64,000 nt of DNA from contig NC_045145.1 of the NCBI RefSeq assembly GCF_008831285.2, positions 6,634,802-6,698,801 of the forward strand. The letters are read 5' to 3'. The position numbers and the translations under genes are program-made. Positions 46,531 through 57,462 of this stretch are shown here, one piece after another. The notes beneath the pieces are model-generated. The model saw only the letters and a list, made by a program, of their open reading frames with translations, was not told where the DNA came from and did not search any database. The DNA is from Nymphaea colorata. Taxonomy: Eukaryota > Streptophyta > Magnoliopsida > Nymphaeales > Nymphaeaceae. The number at the start of each line of letters is the position of its first letter. Position 1 is the first letter of the stretch.

Positions 46531-46845
46531 ATAAGATCTTCATTGCAGCTAGTGCTTTAGAGACATTATATATTTGTAAACATAATTAAACTGATGCCAA
46601 CAATTTAAGGCATTGAAATTGATCATATTGTAGATCTAGCAACAAACACTATTTCCTTTGATTGACTATCATTTCCTTGATCAACATTCTTACCCTTATT
46701 TTGATTACTTTTCCCACCAATTACAGTAGCAAGCACAAGCTCTCATTCCTTAGAGTTAAGCTGCTGATTATGTTCCCTTATCTTTTAAGTTATTAGAATA
46801 GCATTAGGAGAAAAGCATCTTGATAATTTGCACCATCATCATACA

Positions 46846-47040
46846 TTAGCTTGTAGTTTTATAACTTTGAAGTAAACCAACTATTTCAGTATATGGTGGC
46901 TTTAGTGGCCTCATCATGGATGTCACAAAGGATTCATAATCACGTCCCAAGCCATTCAACAACCAAAAGACTTTTTCTTGATAAGAAACTGGCTTGCTGA
47001 TTGCTGCGAGCTCCTCATAGATATTTTTAAGATCTCTCAA
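46846..47040 (-). pseudogene. copia gag (UBN2-type) fragment
   Basis: 64 codons open on the minus strand, reading IYEELAAISKPVSYQEKVFW, then LLNGLGRDYESFVTSMM and YTEIVGLLQS. This is the conserved core of copia gag (E-L-A-a-i-g-k-p-v, LLnGLg--yesfv). It sits in the expected position just inside the 5' LTR. Confidence 0.85.
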
Positions 47041-47560
47041 ATATTCATGAACAGTTAAATCTCTCTTTTAATATAATTATAATTTTTGTGCGAGAAGCAG
47101 TCCTCTCTTGGGAATCATGAGAAAACCTTTGTCATCAGGGTACCCAATACTTATTTTGACATCCATAGATCAACAGCGAGCCCAAACACTTCCTCTACTA
47201 GGGTTCTTGGTTATCCATCCTCAAAATGATTGGTCTGAAACTTCTTCCATGCCAAAAATGTAGGATTGGCAGTCTTGTTAGCTGCTTCATTGGCATCAAT
47301 GGACTGAATCATTGGCAGCAGACATTGGCATCTCACCATTGACGAATCCCGCCATCTCTTGGATCTCCAATGTCCAAGTGCAATTGAGTCCTTTGTAGAA
47401 GGAAGTTTGACTATTTCAACTTGATGGTCACAAAGTTGGCAACATACAAATCATATAGGTATGGTTAAGCCAAGGTAGAGTTTTGAGTAGCAGTGGCTGT
47501 GTTTGAATTATGAGTGGCAGCCCTTGAATATCAAGTTTTTCAAGATCTATTCCTATGATA

Positions 47561-47807
47561 TCACCTATATGCATGGTAGAAAGGCCTCATCAACACTTGA
47601 TTATAGCGATAGTATCCATTTTCCTTTTAAACAAGATATACTTGTCATGGCGTTGTTGGTGTGCTTATCATTATAAGATTTTCCATTTTGTAGATCAATC
47701 ATGTTACAGCCTATGTGATTTGTGCATTAGAGTTGGTGCATTGAGTACTGGTCGCATTCTTAATCTCCTTCTCATTTCTAGCAACTGTAAAACTTCTTGA
47801 TTTATGA
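47561..47807 (-). repeat. 5' LTR of copia element
   Basis: Matches the 3' LTR over ACCTATATGCATGGTAGAAA near 47562, GTGATTTGTGCATTAGAGTT near 47718 and CTTCTTGATTTATGA at the outer end. Shorter than the 3' LTR at its inner end, suggesting a deletion near the primer-binding site. Confidence 0.75.
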
Positions 47808-47812
47808 CTTTT

Positions 47813-48640
47813 TCACTTCCAAATTTTAAATAAACATGCTTAATTTTGATGTTGGTGATCATATGTTACTGTCCCATTTACATCCACAGATATTGATGAG
47901 TTTCTATTAGAAGCGCAAGAAAAAAAAATGAGTTTTCTAATCTTAAAGTAAGCCTAAAAAGAATTTAGGAAACATGAGGAAGGGATGAATTTTGATGAGT
48001 AATGTTGGAAATCAGCACGTGCCTGCATGTCTGTTAAAAGTAAAGCATTTGTCTACATAATCATTTTGGGGCAAATTAGATCATGTAAGTTCATATTGTT
48101 GCATGCCTAATAGGGGAACTTATGCTCGATGACTGCATCTGATTTAGTTTGTAAGTAAATCAATTGTACTATGTGTTGGAACCAAAATGGTGATTAAGCT
48201 TTGGAAAATTATGTCTTGCAACAATTGTATATGCTTGAATGTATATATCCAAATTTTGATCTCTATGGCATTGGACACGTGTACGTCACAGTAATTTGTG
48301 TAATTTCATCAAGATGGCTATAGCAGGTGGCGAATTACTGTAGTTTCATAAAGATTAGTAATATTCTTTTGCTTTAAGTAAAAAATAAGTCATTATTTAT
48401 GGATGTCTATACTATAGAAAGTTAAATTACAAAAATTGTGAAGTTTCCGTACCTACATTTGGAACTAAATGTACAAAAGACGAGAATCACAAGGGGTCAT
48501 TAATTTAAAGCTCTATGCACCCTTCATTTTTATAGATAACAAATCAAAATGGCCTACTTAATTTTTTTGTGTGTTGGACATGCCATAGGGATGAAAAACG
48601 ATGACCATGGTACAATGCAGTCCCCTCTTTATCAAAAGAA
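47813..48640. other. no gene recognised
   Basis: AT-rich sequence between the copia element and the LINE remnant. No domains or repeats with clear limits. Confidence 0.4.
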
Positions 48641-49677
48641 TATTCTAAGTAACTTAAGTAAATGATGTGAAACTTTTTTTTTACATCAAAGGGAATGGAG
48701 GGTGATAGGCTTTCATCGTTTATTTACAAAATATAATGATACATACATCAAAGATCATGATGCTTAACATCAATTATAACAGAAAAATAATTGGCAACTA
48801 TATAAGAGAAGCCCTCCTTCCTACATGCTTCTTAGCCTTCTTTTCCATTGCTTGTTCGTAGTGACCACATTTGAACTGCTGCTATGATGTTTTTTCTAGG
48901 CAGTCCAAGAAAACATAAATTCATCATCACTCATGGATAGCTATGTAATAGCCATTGGTAAGTGACCATTCCCATCCTCCCTCTAAACGGTTGCTGCATT
49001 TCCATCCCTCACCTAATTAGAAGCCACAATAATATAGATGAAGTTACATGACATTTCTTGGCCCTTACATTTGGGGCAAGAGGAGTTTTCATCTATTTTT
49101 CAACCAAGATCTTATCATCATCTGACCATTTAATGATTCTTTCCTCCACTGCAGGCTCTCCAAACAATGCTCCTCATGGCAGTCATCCACACGTCCTTGA
49201 GTCTACTATGAAGCATAATATTCCTTAAAACAACTTCCAACATACTTTCAAGAAGCATGCACTCCAACATTTCCAATCTATTTCTAAGTAAATATGAGTT
49301 CTATAACTTAAACTCCTATGGAACCCCTTGCTAAGGTACTCTATGCCTCCCAAAATTCTTAACGAACCAATACCAAATCTTATAGGGGAGACTGCATTTA
49401 ATAATAAGGTGATCATTAGATTCCTTTTCCCTCTGGTGGAGCTCGCAACGACTACTTATGGATGCCACATTTCTTGAGCCTATTAATGGTGAGAGGTATG
49501 CCCTCACATGTAACATAAAGAAACCAGCTTACTTTCACTGGAATACCAGTCACCCACATGTTAGCTCACCACCTCTCACCAGCACCCTTATGTCTTATAG
49601 CCTCCCATACTTCTTCCCTCAAACCTCTTTATCCCCTTGTTGTCCCACACCCAAAAATCGTGGTTTTTAGAAGATTC
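48640..49677 (-). mobile_element. LINE remnant, 3' part with RT zinc-binding domain
   Basis: Minus-strand frames at 49225-49516 read CELHQREKESNDHLIIKCSL then PYKIWYWFVKNFG, matching the zf-RVT domain of plant L1-type LINEs (C-x2-C ... E--dHL---C--a--iW). The second cysteine is His here. Further LINE sequence extends toward 48640 but is decayed. The rest of this LINE continues at 52881-53230 on the other side of the inserted copia element. Confidence 0.75.
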
Positions 49678-49682
49678 ATTTG

Positions 49683-49926
49683 TGAAAAAGAGACGTGAGA
49701 GATAAAGAGAGAAATGAGAGAGATGAATGAGTCAAAAGGAATAATTTCTTTCATTCACCTTTGATTATTTATAGGTATACAAATCGTCAAATCATGGGAT
49801 ATATACAGATCCACAAATCATGGGATATGGATGTTACAGATCAATGAGTTACAACAAAAAATTGAAGATAATAATAAAAAAAATTTTCTTGATATTATCT
49901 TTCCTTAAAATCAGATTCTAGATTTT
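49683..49926 (-). repeat. 3' LTR of the compact copia element
   Basis: Shares GAGACGTGAGAGATAAAGAG and ATTATTTATAGGTATACAAA with the 5' LTR at high identity. Lies between the polypurine tract and the ATTTG target duplication. Confidence 0.9.
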
Positions 49927-49989
49927 TCTTTCTGATGCTCCCCCTGAAGTTGGCGAGTGCCAATTTGAAACACCCAACTTGGTGCTTAG

Positions 49990-50430
49990 ATTTTGAAAAA
50001 TGTCTCTCCCTAATGGTTTGGTGAAAATATCTACTAGTTGCAAACATGATGATACATGATGCGGTTGAATTATTCCTCGCTAAATTTTTTCTCTTACAAA
50101 ATGACAAACCAGCTCTATGTGCTTTGTTCTTTAATGAAAAACCGGATTTGCAGAAATATGCAAAGCTGCTTGATTGTCACAGTATAAATTGATTGGCTTA
50201 TGATGACTTCATCCCAAATCATTCAATAAGGCTTTTAGCCAAATAACATCGTAAGTTGCCGTAGCCATTGCTCGATATTCTGCCTCGATAGAGGATTTGA
50301 CGATAATAGACTGCTTCTTTGACTTTCAAGAGAGATGACTATTTCTTAAAACCACAATATATCTACTAACTGATTTACGAGTGGTTGGACAACTCACCCA
50401 ATCTGTGTCACAATAAGCTCACAATTGTTT
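49990..50430 (-). pseudogene. copia RNase H
   Basis: Minus-strand pieces read AYCDTDWVSCPTTRKSVS, SSIEAEYRAMATATYDVIWL, INLYCDNQAALHISANPVFH, a stop, RTKHIELVCHFVREK and later LVDIFTKPLG with LSTKLGVSNWH before the polypurine tract. The D, E and D catalytic positions are visible, but stops interrupt the frame at two or three points. Confidence 0.88.
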
Positions 50431-50739
50431 TTCACTTGACATGATAAAGATATTCCTTTCGCTGGTGAAGACTTCAAATATTTTAATACTCAAAGTGCTG
50501 CTTCATAGTGTGCGGTTCATAGTGATTGCATGAACTGACTGAGAACCTAAACCAAATACATTATGTCTAGATGGGTAATAGTTAAATAAATCAAACGTTC
50601 AACTAACCTCCTATATTTAGCTGGATCTTTTAATAGAATACCATCATTTGGAGTCAACTGTAATTTTTGCTTTATTGAAAAATCCATAGGCTTGGCTTCC
50701 ATTAGGCCTGCATCATTCAAAATATCTAATATGTATTTT

Positions 50740-51617
50740 CTTTGACTTAAGAGTATTCATGATGGTGCTCTTGCAACTTTTATACCAATAAAATACATAA
50801 GTATTCTCAAGTCCTTAATATGAAATTTGAAATGTAGATATTGCTTAAATGAATCAATTCCTCATTCATGATTCTCTGCAATGATAAAATCATCAACATA
50901 TACAAGAATAACAATAAATTGTTTTTCATGTTTTTGAGGAAATAGAGTGTAATCAGGTGATGATTGAATGAAACCAGTGTCTTTAAGTGCTGATAATAGC
51001 TTGTAAAACCAGTTGCATGGTGATTGTTTGAGTCCATAAAGAGACTTATGAAGTCAGCACACTGTATTACTTGGATACTCCCCCTCACAAAGAAGCCCTG
51101 GTTGAATGGTCATATATATTTCCTCATGTAATTTTCCATGTATAAATGCATTACTAACATCCATTTGATATAAGTGCCATTCTTGAATTGAAGCAAGAGT
51201 AAAAAGCGTTCACATGGTTGTCAATTTCGCAATCGGGGCAAATGTCTCATGATAATCAAGGCACTCTAGTTGCATGTACCATTTAGCTACAAGTCTGGCT
51301 TTGTAGCGTTCGATACTTCCATCTGATCACCTTTTTATTTTATAAACCCAACGACAACCAATTAGATGTTTGTTCAGAGGCAAAGTAGTGAGAGACCATG
51401 TACTGTTTTGTTCAAGTGTCCGAATCTGCGTCATATCCGAGCTAGGTTCAACATCACTCATGATAGAGGTTAAAAAAACATAATGAGATTTAGAGAATTT
51501 GTGAACAGATAGATAGTTGCGCATGTGATAGCAGGTATCCGAGGATTGCCTATTTGAAGTAGATTCCTTAGGTGGTGAACTTGTAACCATCACATTGAAA
51601 CCATCACATTGAAACAC
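50740..51617 (-). pseudogene. copia reverse transcriptase, stop-containing
   Basis: Minus-strand pieces read LEQNSTWSLTTLPLNKHLIG, CRWVYKIKR, a stop, then [49 protein letters not shown], and, after a frameshift, LLLFLYMLMIL (the catalytic YVDD region, seen here in a shifted frame). All landmarks are in copia order. Several nonsense and frame changes. Confidence 0.88.
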
Positions 51618-52118
51618 ACATAATCTTGAAGATAAGATGGTGAATGATGAGTACGACTAGATCGGTGTAGAGCTAGTGAGTTAACATGAGTTGAATCATA
51701 TGACACAGGTTGATGATCTGAAACATGAGTGACTGCCTGATTTTGAACATTGTTGGTGGAATCGTAAGGTTAGGTAGATGATATTGAGGAGGAATATGCA
51801 AGAACGCCATTCTTACAAGGTGACATATATTTCTCACCAAGATAATCTTCTTGAGGATGAGACAAAACAGTATTGTTCAAATCATTTGTACAACATTTTT
51901 CGGTTAGAAATGAAAATGATACTCATAAAATGATATATCTCTATTTGTAAAAAGTTGTTTAGTATCTAAATCATTTACAAGATACCATTTTTTATTATAA
52001 GGATAACCTACAAAAACACATTTGTGAGCATGTGACGCAAACTTGTACACAAACAGAGACTTGTCATTTAAAAGAGTGACAACATTCTATTAATTAAAAA
52101 TGTCATTGTCAAAATACA

Positions 52119-52406
52119 TTATCCCCAAAAATTAACTAGTAGGTTGGCTTGAAACCTAAGTTCTCGTGCTACTTCTAGTAGATGACCATGCTTCCTCTCA
52201 ACATATCCATTTTGTTGTGGAGTCCCAACACATGAGGTTTGATGTTCTATGCGATGATCAAGATAATATATTTGCATATTCTGAGCTGTAAATTTAGCAC
52301 CATTATTGCTTCGAACCCATTTCACATGGGTATTAAGTTGAGTAAAAACCATGGCACAAAAGCGAGTTAAACAAGAAAAAGTTTCAGATTTAAGGGCCAT
52401 CTTCAC
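52119..52406 (-). pseudogene. copia integrase fused to gag remnant
   Basis: Starts MKMALKS (gag) and passes at about 52385 straight into integrase: TFSCLTRFCAMVFTQ, VKWVRSNNGAKFT, TPQQNGYVERKHGHLLEVAR and NLLVNFWG. The second and third catalytic positions can be placed (D of VRSDNG is N here; E of ERKH is present). The missing D means that the enzyme would be inactive. The zinc-binding N-terminus and first Asp are deleted. Confidence 0.88.
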
Positions 52407-52565
52407 GGCCTATCGCAGAGTAGAGTAGTTGTATCCAACAAGTGGGTTGGTCATAAGAATAGCACCTAGATTATCAGAATGGTGTAGGAGGAAAGGAGAT
52501 TGATTCTGATCACCAAAAACATCAGCCTGATCAACATGAGAAATAGTAGAGTTCACAGTGGCCAT
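52395..52565 (-). pseudogene. copia gag N-terminus
   Basis: Minus-strand frame from the ATG near 52563 reads MATVNSTISHVD, then SPFLLHHSDNLGAILMTNPL and VGYNYSTLR, matching the gag start (NPFfLHhSDhPGl-lvs-pL-G-NY--W). The reading then meets a stop and passes into AVKMALKS, the next gag motif, where it is joined to integrase. Confidence 0.85.
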
Positions 52566-52600
52566 GTGATGAGCTGTGATGGGTAATATCTCTCTTTGTC

Positions 52601-52620
52601 CCAAAGTAGCTCTGATACCA
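52601..52620 (-). other. primer-binding site, initiator Met-tRNA type
   Basis: Minus strand reads TGGTATCAGAGCTACTTTGG directly after the LTR. TGGTATCAGAGC is the standard copia primer-binding sequence of plants. Confidence 0.92.
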
Positions 52621-52875
52621 TGAGAAAGAGACGTGAGAGATAAAGAGAGAAACGAGAGAGATAAATGAGTCAAAAGGAATACTTTCTTTCATTCACGTTT
52701 GATTATTTATAGGTATACAAATCCACAAATCATGAGATATAAACAGATCCACAAATCATGGGATATGGATGTTACATATCAATGAGTTACAATAGAAAAT
52801 TAAAGATAATAATAAAAAAGATTTTCTTGATATCATCTTTCCTGAAAATCAGATTCTAGAACTTTCTTTTCGATA
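52621..52875 (-). repeat. 5' LTR of the compact copia element
   Basis: Begins at 52875 (TATCGAAAAG on the minus strand) and ends CTTTCTCA at 52621 immediately before the primer-binding site. The outer ends differ from the consensus TG at one base. Confidence 0.9.
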
Positions 52876-52880
52876 ATTTG

Positions 52881-53230
52881 TAGCAGATGAATGATTGTAT
52901 CATTTACAACTTAAAAGTTAGGTGAGTAGACTGTTTTTTCCAGTTCAGTAGTTACACAAAGGTGATTGGAACCCATCATAAAATCATCTCCATTTGATCT
53001 CTTCATTATTAACTAACTACCCCATTGGTCCACGGCCTGAAGCAATCTCCCAGTGAACTATACTAGCAACCATCTTCCATCCCAGGCTAAACTACACCAT
53101 GCCAAGAACCCTTAGCAAATGCCTATTAAACAACCAATCAGGTAGTCTTTCAGTCTATGAAAAGCTTTCCATGAGATAATATGTAATCTTTTCTTGTTAT
53201 CTCCCCCCATCCACTAGAAGTTCAAACTTA
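52881..53230 (-). mobile_element. LINE remnant, upstream part (RT C-terminal region)
   Basis: A decayed minus-strand frame reads WMGGDNKKRLHIISWKAFHR followed by LKDY, matching the LINE segment fLW-G----kk-h-isW--v---K--GGLGi before the zf-RVT domain. With 48640-49677 it forms one LINE split by the copia insertion. Confidence 0.6.
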
Positions 53231-53379
53231 GCAATAATAGATCAGAAATCTTGACTATTTGCATCTAATACAAGAGGATTGCAGCCAAATTATGTTTAAT
53301 TAAACATAAATGACCCACATATGATAAAAAAAGTTAGCCTTCTATGCATTTGGAAATTGATACAAGCAATAAAATTGGA
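53231..53379. other. no gene recognised
   Basis: Short AT-rich stretch between the LINE and the GGATTTGG-rich repeat. Confidence 0.4.
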
Positions 53380-53945
53380 TCTCCAATTTGAATTTATATC
53401 TAAAAATCGATCTCGGTCTCGGATTTGAAGCTGGACCTAGATCAAAATCTAAGAATAAGATATTTGGATTTGGATATCAAATTTGGATTTAAATTTTAGA
53501 TTTGGATATGAATATCAAATCTGGATCTGTACCGAGATAGAAACATGAAATTGGATCAAAATTTGGATTTGGATTATGAATTAGGAACCAAATAAAGGTA
53601 TGGATATAGATTTTGGATTTTAGATCTGAATCAGATCTGAATTGGATCCAAGAATCAAATTTGGATCAAATGAGTTCAAAATTGGATTTGGATCTAGGTT
53701 GGGACTAAAATTCTGTTTTGGATCTAGTTTCGGTTCTAGAGCTCAAATTTGGATCTAGATCTGGATCTAGGGACCAGCTTTGAATCTTGAGCTTGGATTT
53801 GGGTACATATTTGGTTCTATGGATCTGTTTTGGATTTGGAGCTGAGATTTGGATCTTGATATGGTTCTAGATTTAGGGATCTGTTTTACGTTTTTTGTAT
53901 GAGTTTTTGGATTGGGTCAAGTTGAATTTGGATTTGAAGTATAAA
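53380..53945. repeat. degenerate GGATTTGGATCT-rich repeat
   Basis: Over 550 bp is built from variants of TTGGATTTGGATCTGGATC, TTTGGATCAAAA and GATATGAATATCAAAT, without a fixed period. It looks like an old element made of short diverged words rather than a clean satellite. Reverse-complement words of the same kind occur at 40600-40720 and 42960-43120. Confidence 0.7.
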
Positions 53946-56900
53946 TGAGTCTAAATTGGTGTCCGGCTTGGGTCCAAAGTGTAAAATCAGATCCAAATAA
54001 GTCCCAAATACAGTTGACGATCATATCAGAAGAGAAACTAATCAAATTAAGGAGAATTGAAGTGTTTGATGCTAAAAATTATTCAAATTTTTTTATAAAT
54101 TTGTCAAAATATGTTGAATATAGTCTTTTAAAAAATTTTGGGTGATAATTCCTAAGTTTTTACAATGCAACATGGTTTGACAAATTTCTTCAAGATTCAA
54201 TAATTATGAGTCATTTGTAGTAACACATCATGCATGTCTGCAAACTTGTGTGCAACTACGATACAACAACAAAGTTTATGAGGCAAGATATATTTTGGAT
54301 GGTTGTGAAAACATGTACCAGCTGACGATTCCAGACTCAAAATGATGTTCGTCCGAAGATATCTTACTCATGTGGCTGGGACTTTCATAATTTCTAGTAG
54401 CATTATACAAAAGTTTGGTCCAACCCACATTCTTGGTGGGTCATGCTGGTTCTCTTTTGAACACGGCCTTCATGATTGATCGAATGTGAATTGGTTTACA
54501 AATTCAAAGTTGGGTATACTTACTAGACTATTTTAATGAATGAAATTTGGAGTTTGTTTATCATGCATGGATTCAGAAGATTCCCTATTGTTCGAGCCAC
54601 AGCATTGCATTCAGTTGCTCGGCAAAGAATGCCCGGTTGCGCAGGTATTCTACTGAATGGGTGAAACTGATAGAACAAATGCCGTTTTGCTGTCATTGTT
54701 TTGTTTTCTCCAACTGGGAATGTTTGTAGTGTGCAAGGGAGCACCTTCTGTATTTGGTTGCTAGAGTGGAATACATGGATCGTATCTTTGACTTGCTTCC
54801 TTGTGGCACGGATCGCTTCCAGTGAGAATATTCATGACGGTACGCCTTCCTTAGTTTCATCATGCTTTTATTCTAGCTGCCTATGTCTCGAATACATTCA
54901 GGCTCTTCCACTATTTGAGCTGGGTGTGCGTAATGAAAACAAAAGAGAAGAAACAAAAGAATAGAAAATTTTAGAGAGCTTAGGTGCTCGAGGCCCACAT
55001 CCTCTATTGTCCTCTAATCTTTTCTCTAGTCACCAGCAGAGTGAGTTTCTCTTAATATATATTAAATTGTCATATTTAGTCCACATTTTGTGGATCTGAT
55101 ATATAGGGATATAAAATGGGTAACATTATCAGGACAAGATTTTGCTAATAGAGTACAAATCATACGCCTTAATGGTTCTCTGCTTATTAAGATCCGAGAG
55201 GATTTGGTTCATGCAACCCTCCGTGGATTTTCAATACAGGGAACCGAATTGACGTATAACTTGACCAACACTTATTTTTTCTTCACTAAATCAGGCGAAC
55301 CTTCTAGGGTTCTAGCACTGACATTTGTCATTGGTAACTTAAGGGCCTTGAAACGTGGACATATCTTAATTTGCAAGCCGTTTTAGATGGGTGTCATTTG
55401 ATTTTCATTTCTAATTTGGAGTAACTACTGCTGTACATGACAAGTGCATGTATTTTTAAAGCAAGTGTGCAAACTTTGGGCAAACGATAGGGTCTTGCGT
55501 CTGTGTTGGTGCACTTTTGCTTTTTAACAAATTATTGCGTTTCTGCTGGTTAAACTAGGGTTTCTGTTGCGTTGGGTAGCATTGGCCACTTGATTTGTGT
55601 GCAGAATTGCTAGAAAGTATAAATAACTGATCATATTATTGCTGACTCTAATTGTGCCAATGCTCTTCCAAGAGTTTAATTACCTTGTAGTATTGTGGGG
55701 CGTTTCATGGCTATGCATTTTCCCTGGGCATTGCTAAGTGGCATAGGAGGCGGTGTGGAAAAGGCCAATCGACTGTCTTTTAATTTGACTAAACTTACAG
55801 GGATACAATTGGTGGCTCTGAGGGGCATTTCGATTCCGGGGGCACTAACTCTTATGTATTGCAAACGGTAGATATGCGACACTTTAGCTAACAAGCGGCT
55901 GCCCAGCCAGGCCTCAAAGCAGCCGGGGACCTCAAAGGCAAGGAGAAAAGGGGAGAAGCTTTGGCATCTCCTGGATATCTTTCCCAATGCATAGATATAG
56001 TTGGCAGTAGCACCAGAATGCTGCTAAGAGGAGTAACAAAAGTTGATGCTTTCAAAGGATTTCTTCCAACATTTTATAGCCACCAAAGTCCCAAGATAAT
56101 TTCCAAGGGAAACAACTTAATCTTGCACTTCCAAGCCCCCTGAATATTTTTCCAGAAAAATCATGCTTGGCATTTCTAAGTTGTTAGAAGAGCCCGTATA
56201 TGGTATTTTTGTAGCTCATGAACTAAAATTCTAAAAAGTGTGTGGGTGATTAACATAATTATGGAAATTCATTACTACAATTCAGAAAAGCCAGTGTTCT
56301 TTAAACTTTTGATCAATCTAGAAATTTTCCTGTTTCTGTATGAGTTCCAAAAAAGTCATTACATTACACAGCACACTTCATCTCTAAGTTTCTGTGTGCA
56401 TGTGGTGGGAGGTGAGGTAGGGATGTTCCTACAGGGTTCACATTCATCACCTTCATCCTGAATCTTTTAATCTTATAATTCAAACATGTAAATTTTCTAC
56501 ACTGAAAGTTGTGAACTTGTTCACAAACAGTGCCAATATTCAACTCAGTTGATAAGTGCACTTCTAGAGATAGAAAACGACAAATAGTGCACTTCAGTTT
56601 TCCCTCTGCCTTACTGTTTTGTTTAAAAAAATCGAGAACAAATAAACTATTATATCTTTTTCTTCAAATAAGGCGCTCAATAAGCGGATTCGATTGGTTC
56701 AGGCTGCAAACTAACTGCGTTTTGAAGGGAGCAGCATCACCCGTACGCTATCTCTCTGAGAGTCCAATATAAAAGTCACTGGCGAACAAAGCTCGAGGAT
56801 CTGATCAGCTAGGATTGGAGATACAAGGAGGGCATGTTCTGAACACCTAAACCCATTGAAGATCGGTCCGGAATGAAGTTCAAGTTTAACATCATGAAAA

Positions 56901-57364
56901 TCAGATCTGGCCAATAACTAGACACGTGTTTGAAACAGCGCGCAGGCTTTGGACAACGTCTTATTTTGATTAGGTGGGACTTAAATTAAAACATGCCAAT
57001 TATTCTGGCAAGCACAGAAGTGGAGATTTGTTTAGCTGTCTTTTGCTTCCTTTCCGTCGTTTTGTTTAGCATGTGGGAAGTGCAATTGGGCTAACCACTT
57101 CCTGCCATTGTGGAGATTTCAAGGGGCTGAGTAGCTTCTAGGGTGGAGGGCGAAAACATTCAATGCATTGTCAAGGGCTAAGGGCTTCGATCAGAACGAT
57201 TTTCTCTTTTCTCTTTTCCATTTTGCTAAACCAGGAAAATGAGATGGTGTATTTTTGGAGTAGTAAAATTTGGTAATTGAAGCACAACTACCATTGTGTA
57301 AAAGAATGATGTCGAAAGATTATGTCATAAAAAATGAAAAAATGAGGCAGATTTATAAAACATT
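53946..57364. other. unassigned DNA
   Basis: No gene recognised. The longest protein-like plus-strand frame is 55090-55386 (98 aa, including NRVQIIRLNGSLLIKI and TELTYNLTNTYFFFTKSG), which matches no family I can name and has no clear start context. Sequence around 55676-55990 (minus, 103 aa) is likewise unrecognised. Confidence 0.4.
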
Positions 57365-57462
57365 GTAACTGATAGTTTTGTAACAGTAACACATTGTAAC
57401 TGATAGTTTTGTAACAGTAACACATTGTTACTGTTTCATTACACATTGTTACTGTTTCATTA
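57365..57462. repeat. tandem and inverted repeats with TAACAGTAACACATTG
   Basis: A 36-bp unit with CATTGTAACTGATAGTTTTG and TAACAGTAACA occurs twice in tandem, followed by two copies of CATTGTTACTGTTTCATTA, which is inverted relative to TAACAGTAACACATTG-like words. The block can fold into a hairpin. About 75 bp later CAAATGACCCCTAAAGGG resembles a MITE end. Confidence 0.8.

Larger units (their letters stand above)
43151..47807 (-). mobile_element. Ty1/copia LTR retrotransposon, degenerate but full-length in layout
   Basis: Minus-strand element of about 4.66 kb. Related LTRs are at about 47561-47807 (5') and 43151-43499 (3'). A candidate 5-bp target duplication CTTTT occurs at 43146-43150 and 47808-47812. 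A primer-binding-like TGATATCATAGGAAT follows the 5' LTR. Ordered domains: gag (46846-47040), pre-integrase/protease region (46255-46530), integrase traces (about 45550-45920), RT (about 44490-44605) and RNase H to the end of pol (43500-43740). Stops and frameshifts are frequent throughout, so it is inactive and older than the compact copia element at 49683-52875. Confidence 0.85.
49683..52875 (-). mobile_element. compact non-autonomous Ty1/copia element (3.2 kb) with target duplication
   Basis: Minus-strand element of 3193 bp with closely matching LTRs (5' at 52621-52875, 3' at 49683-49926) and an exact 5-bp duplication ATTTG at 49678-49682 and 52876-52880. The primer-binding site TGGTATCAGAGCTACTTTGG follows the 5' LTR directly. 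A CTTCAGGGGGAG polypurine tract precedes the 3' LTR. Inside are gag N-terminus, integrase core and C-terminus, RT and RNase H in copia order. About 1.5-2 kb of gag, protease and the N-terminal integrase is missing compared with a usual 5-kb element, and stops interrupt pol. Inserted into a LINE. Confidence 0.93.
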
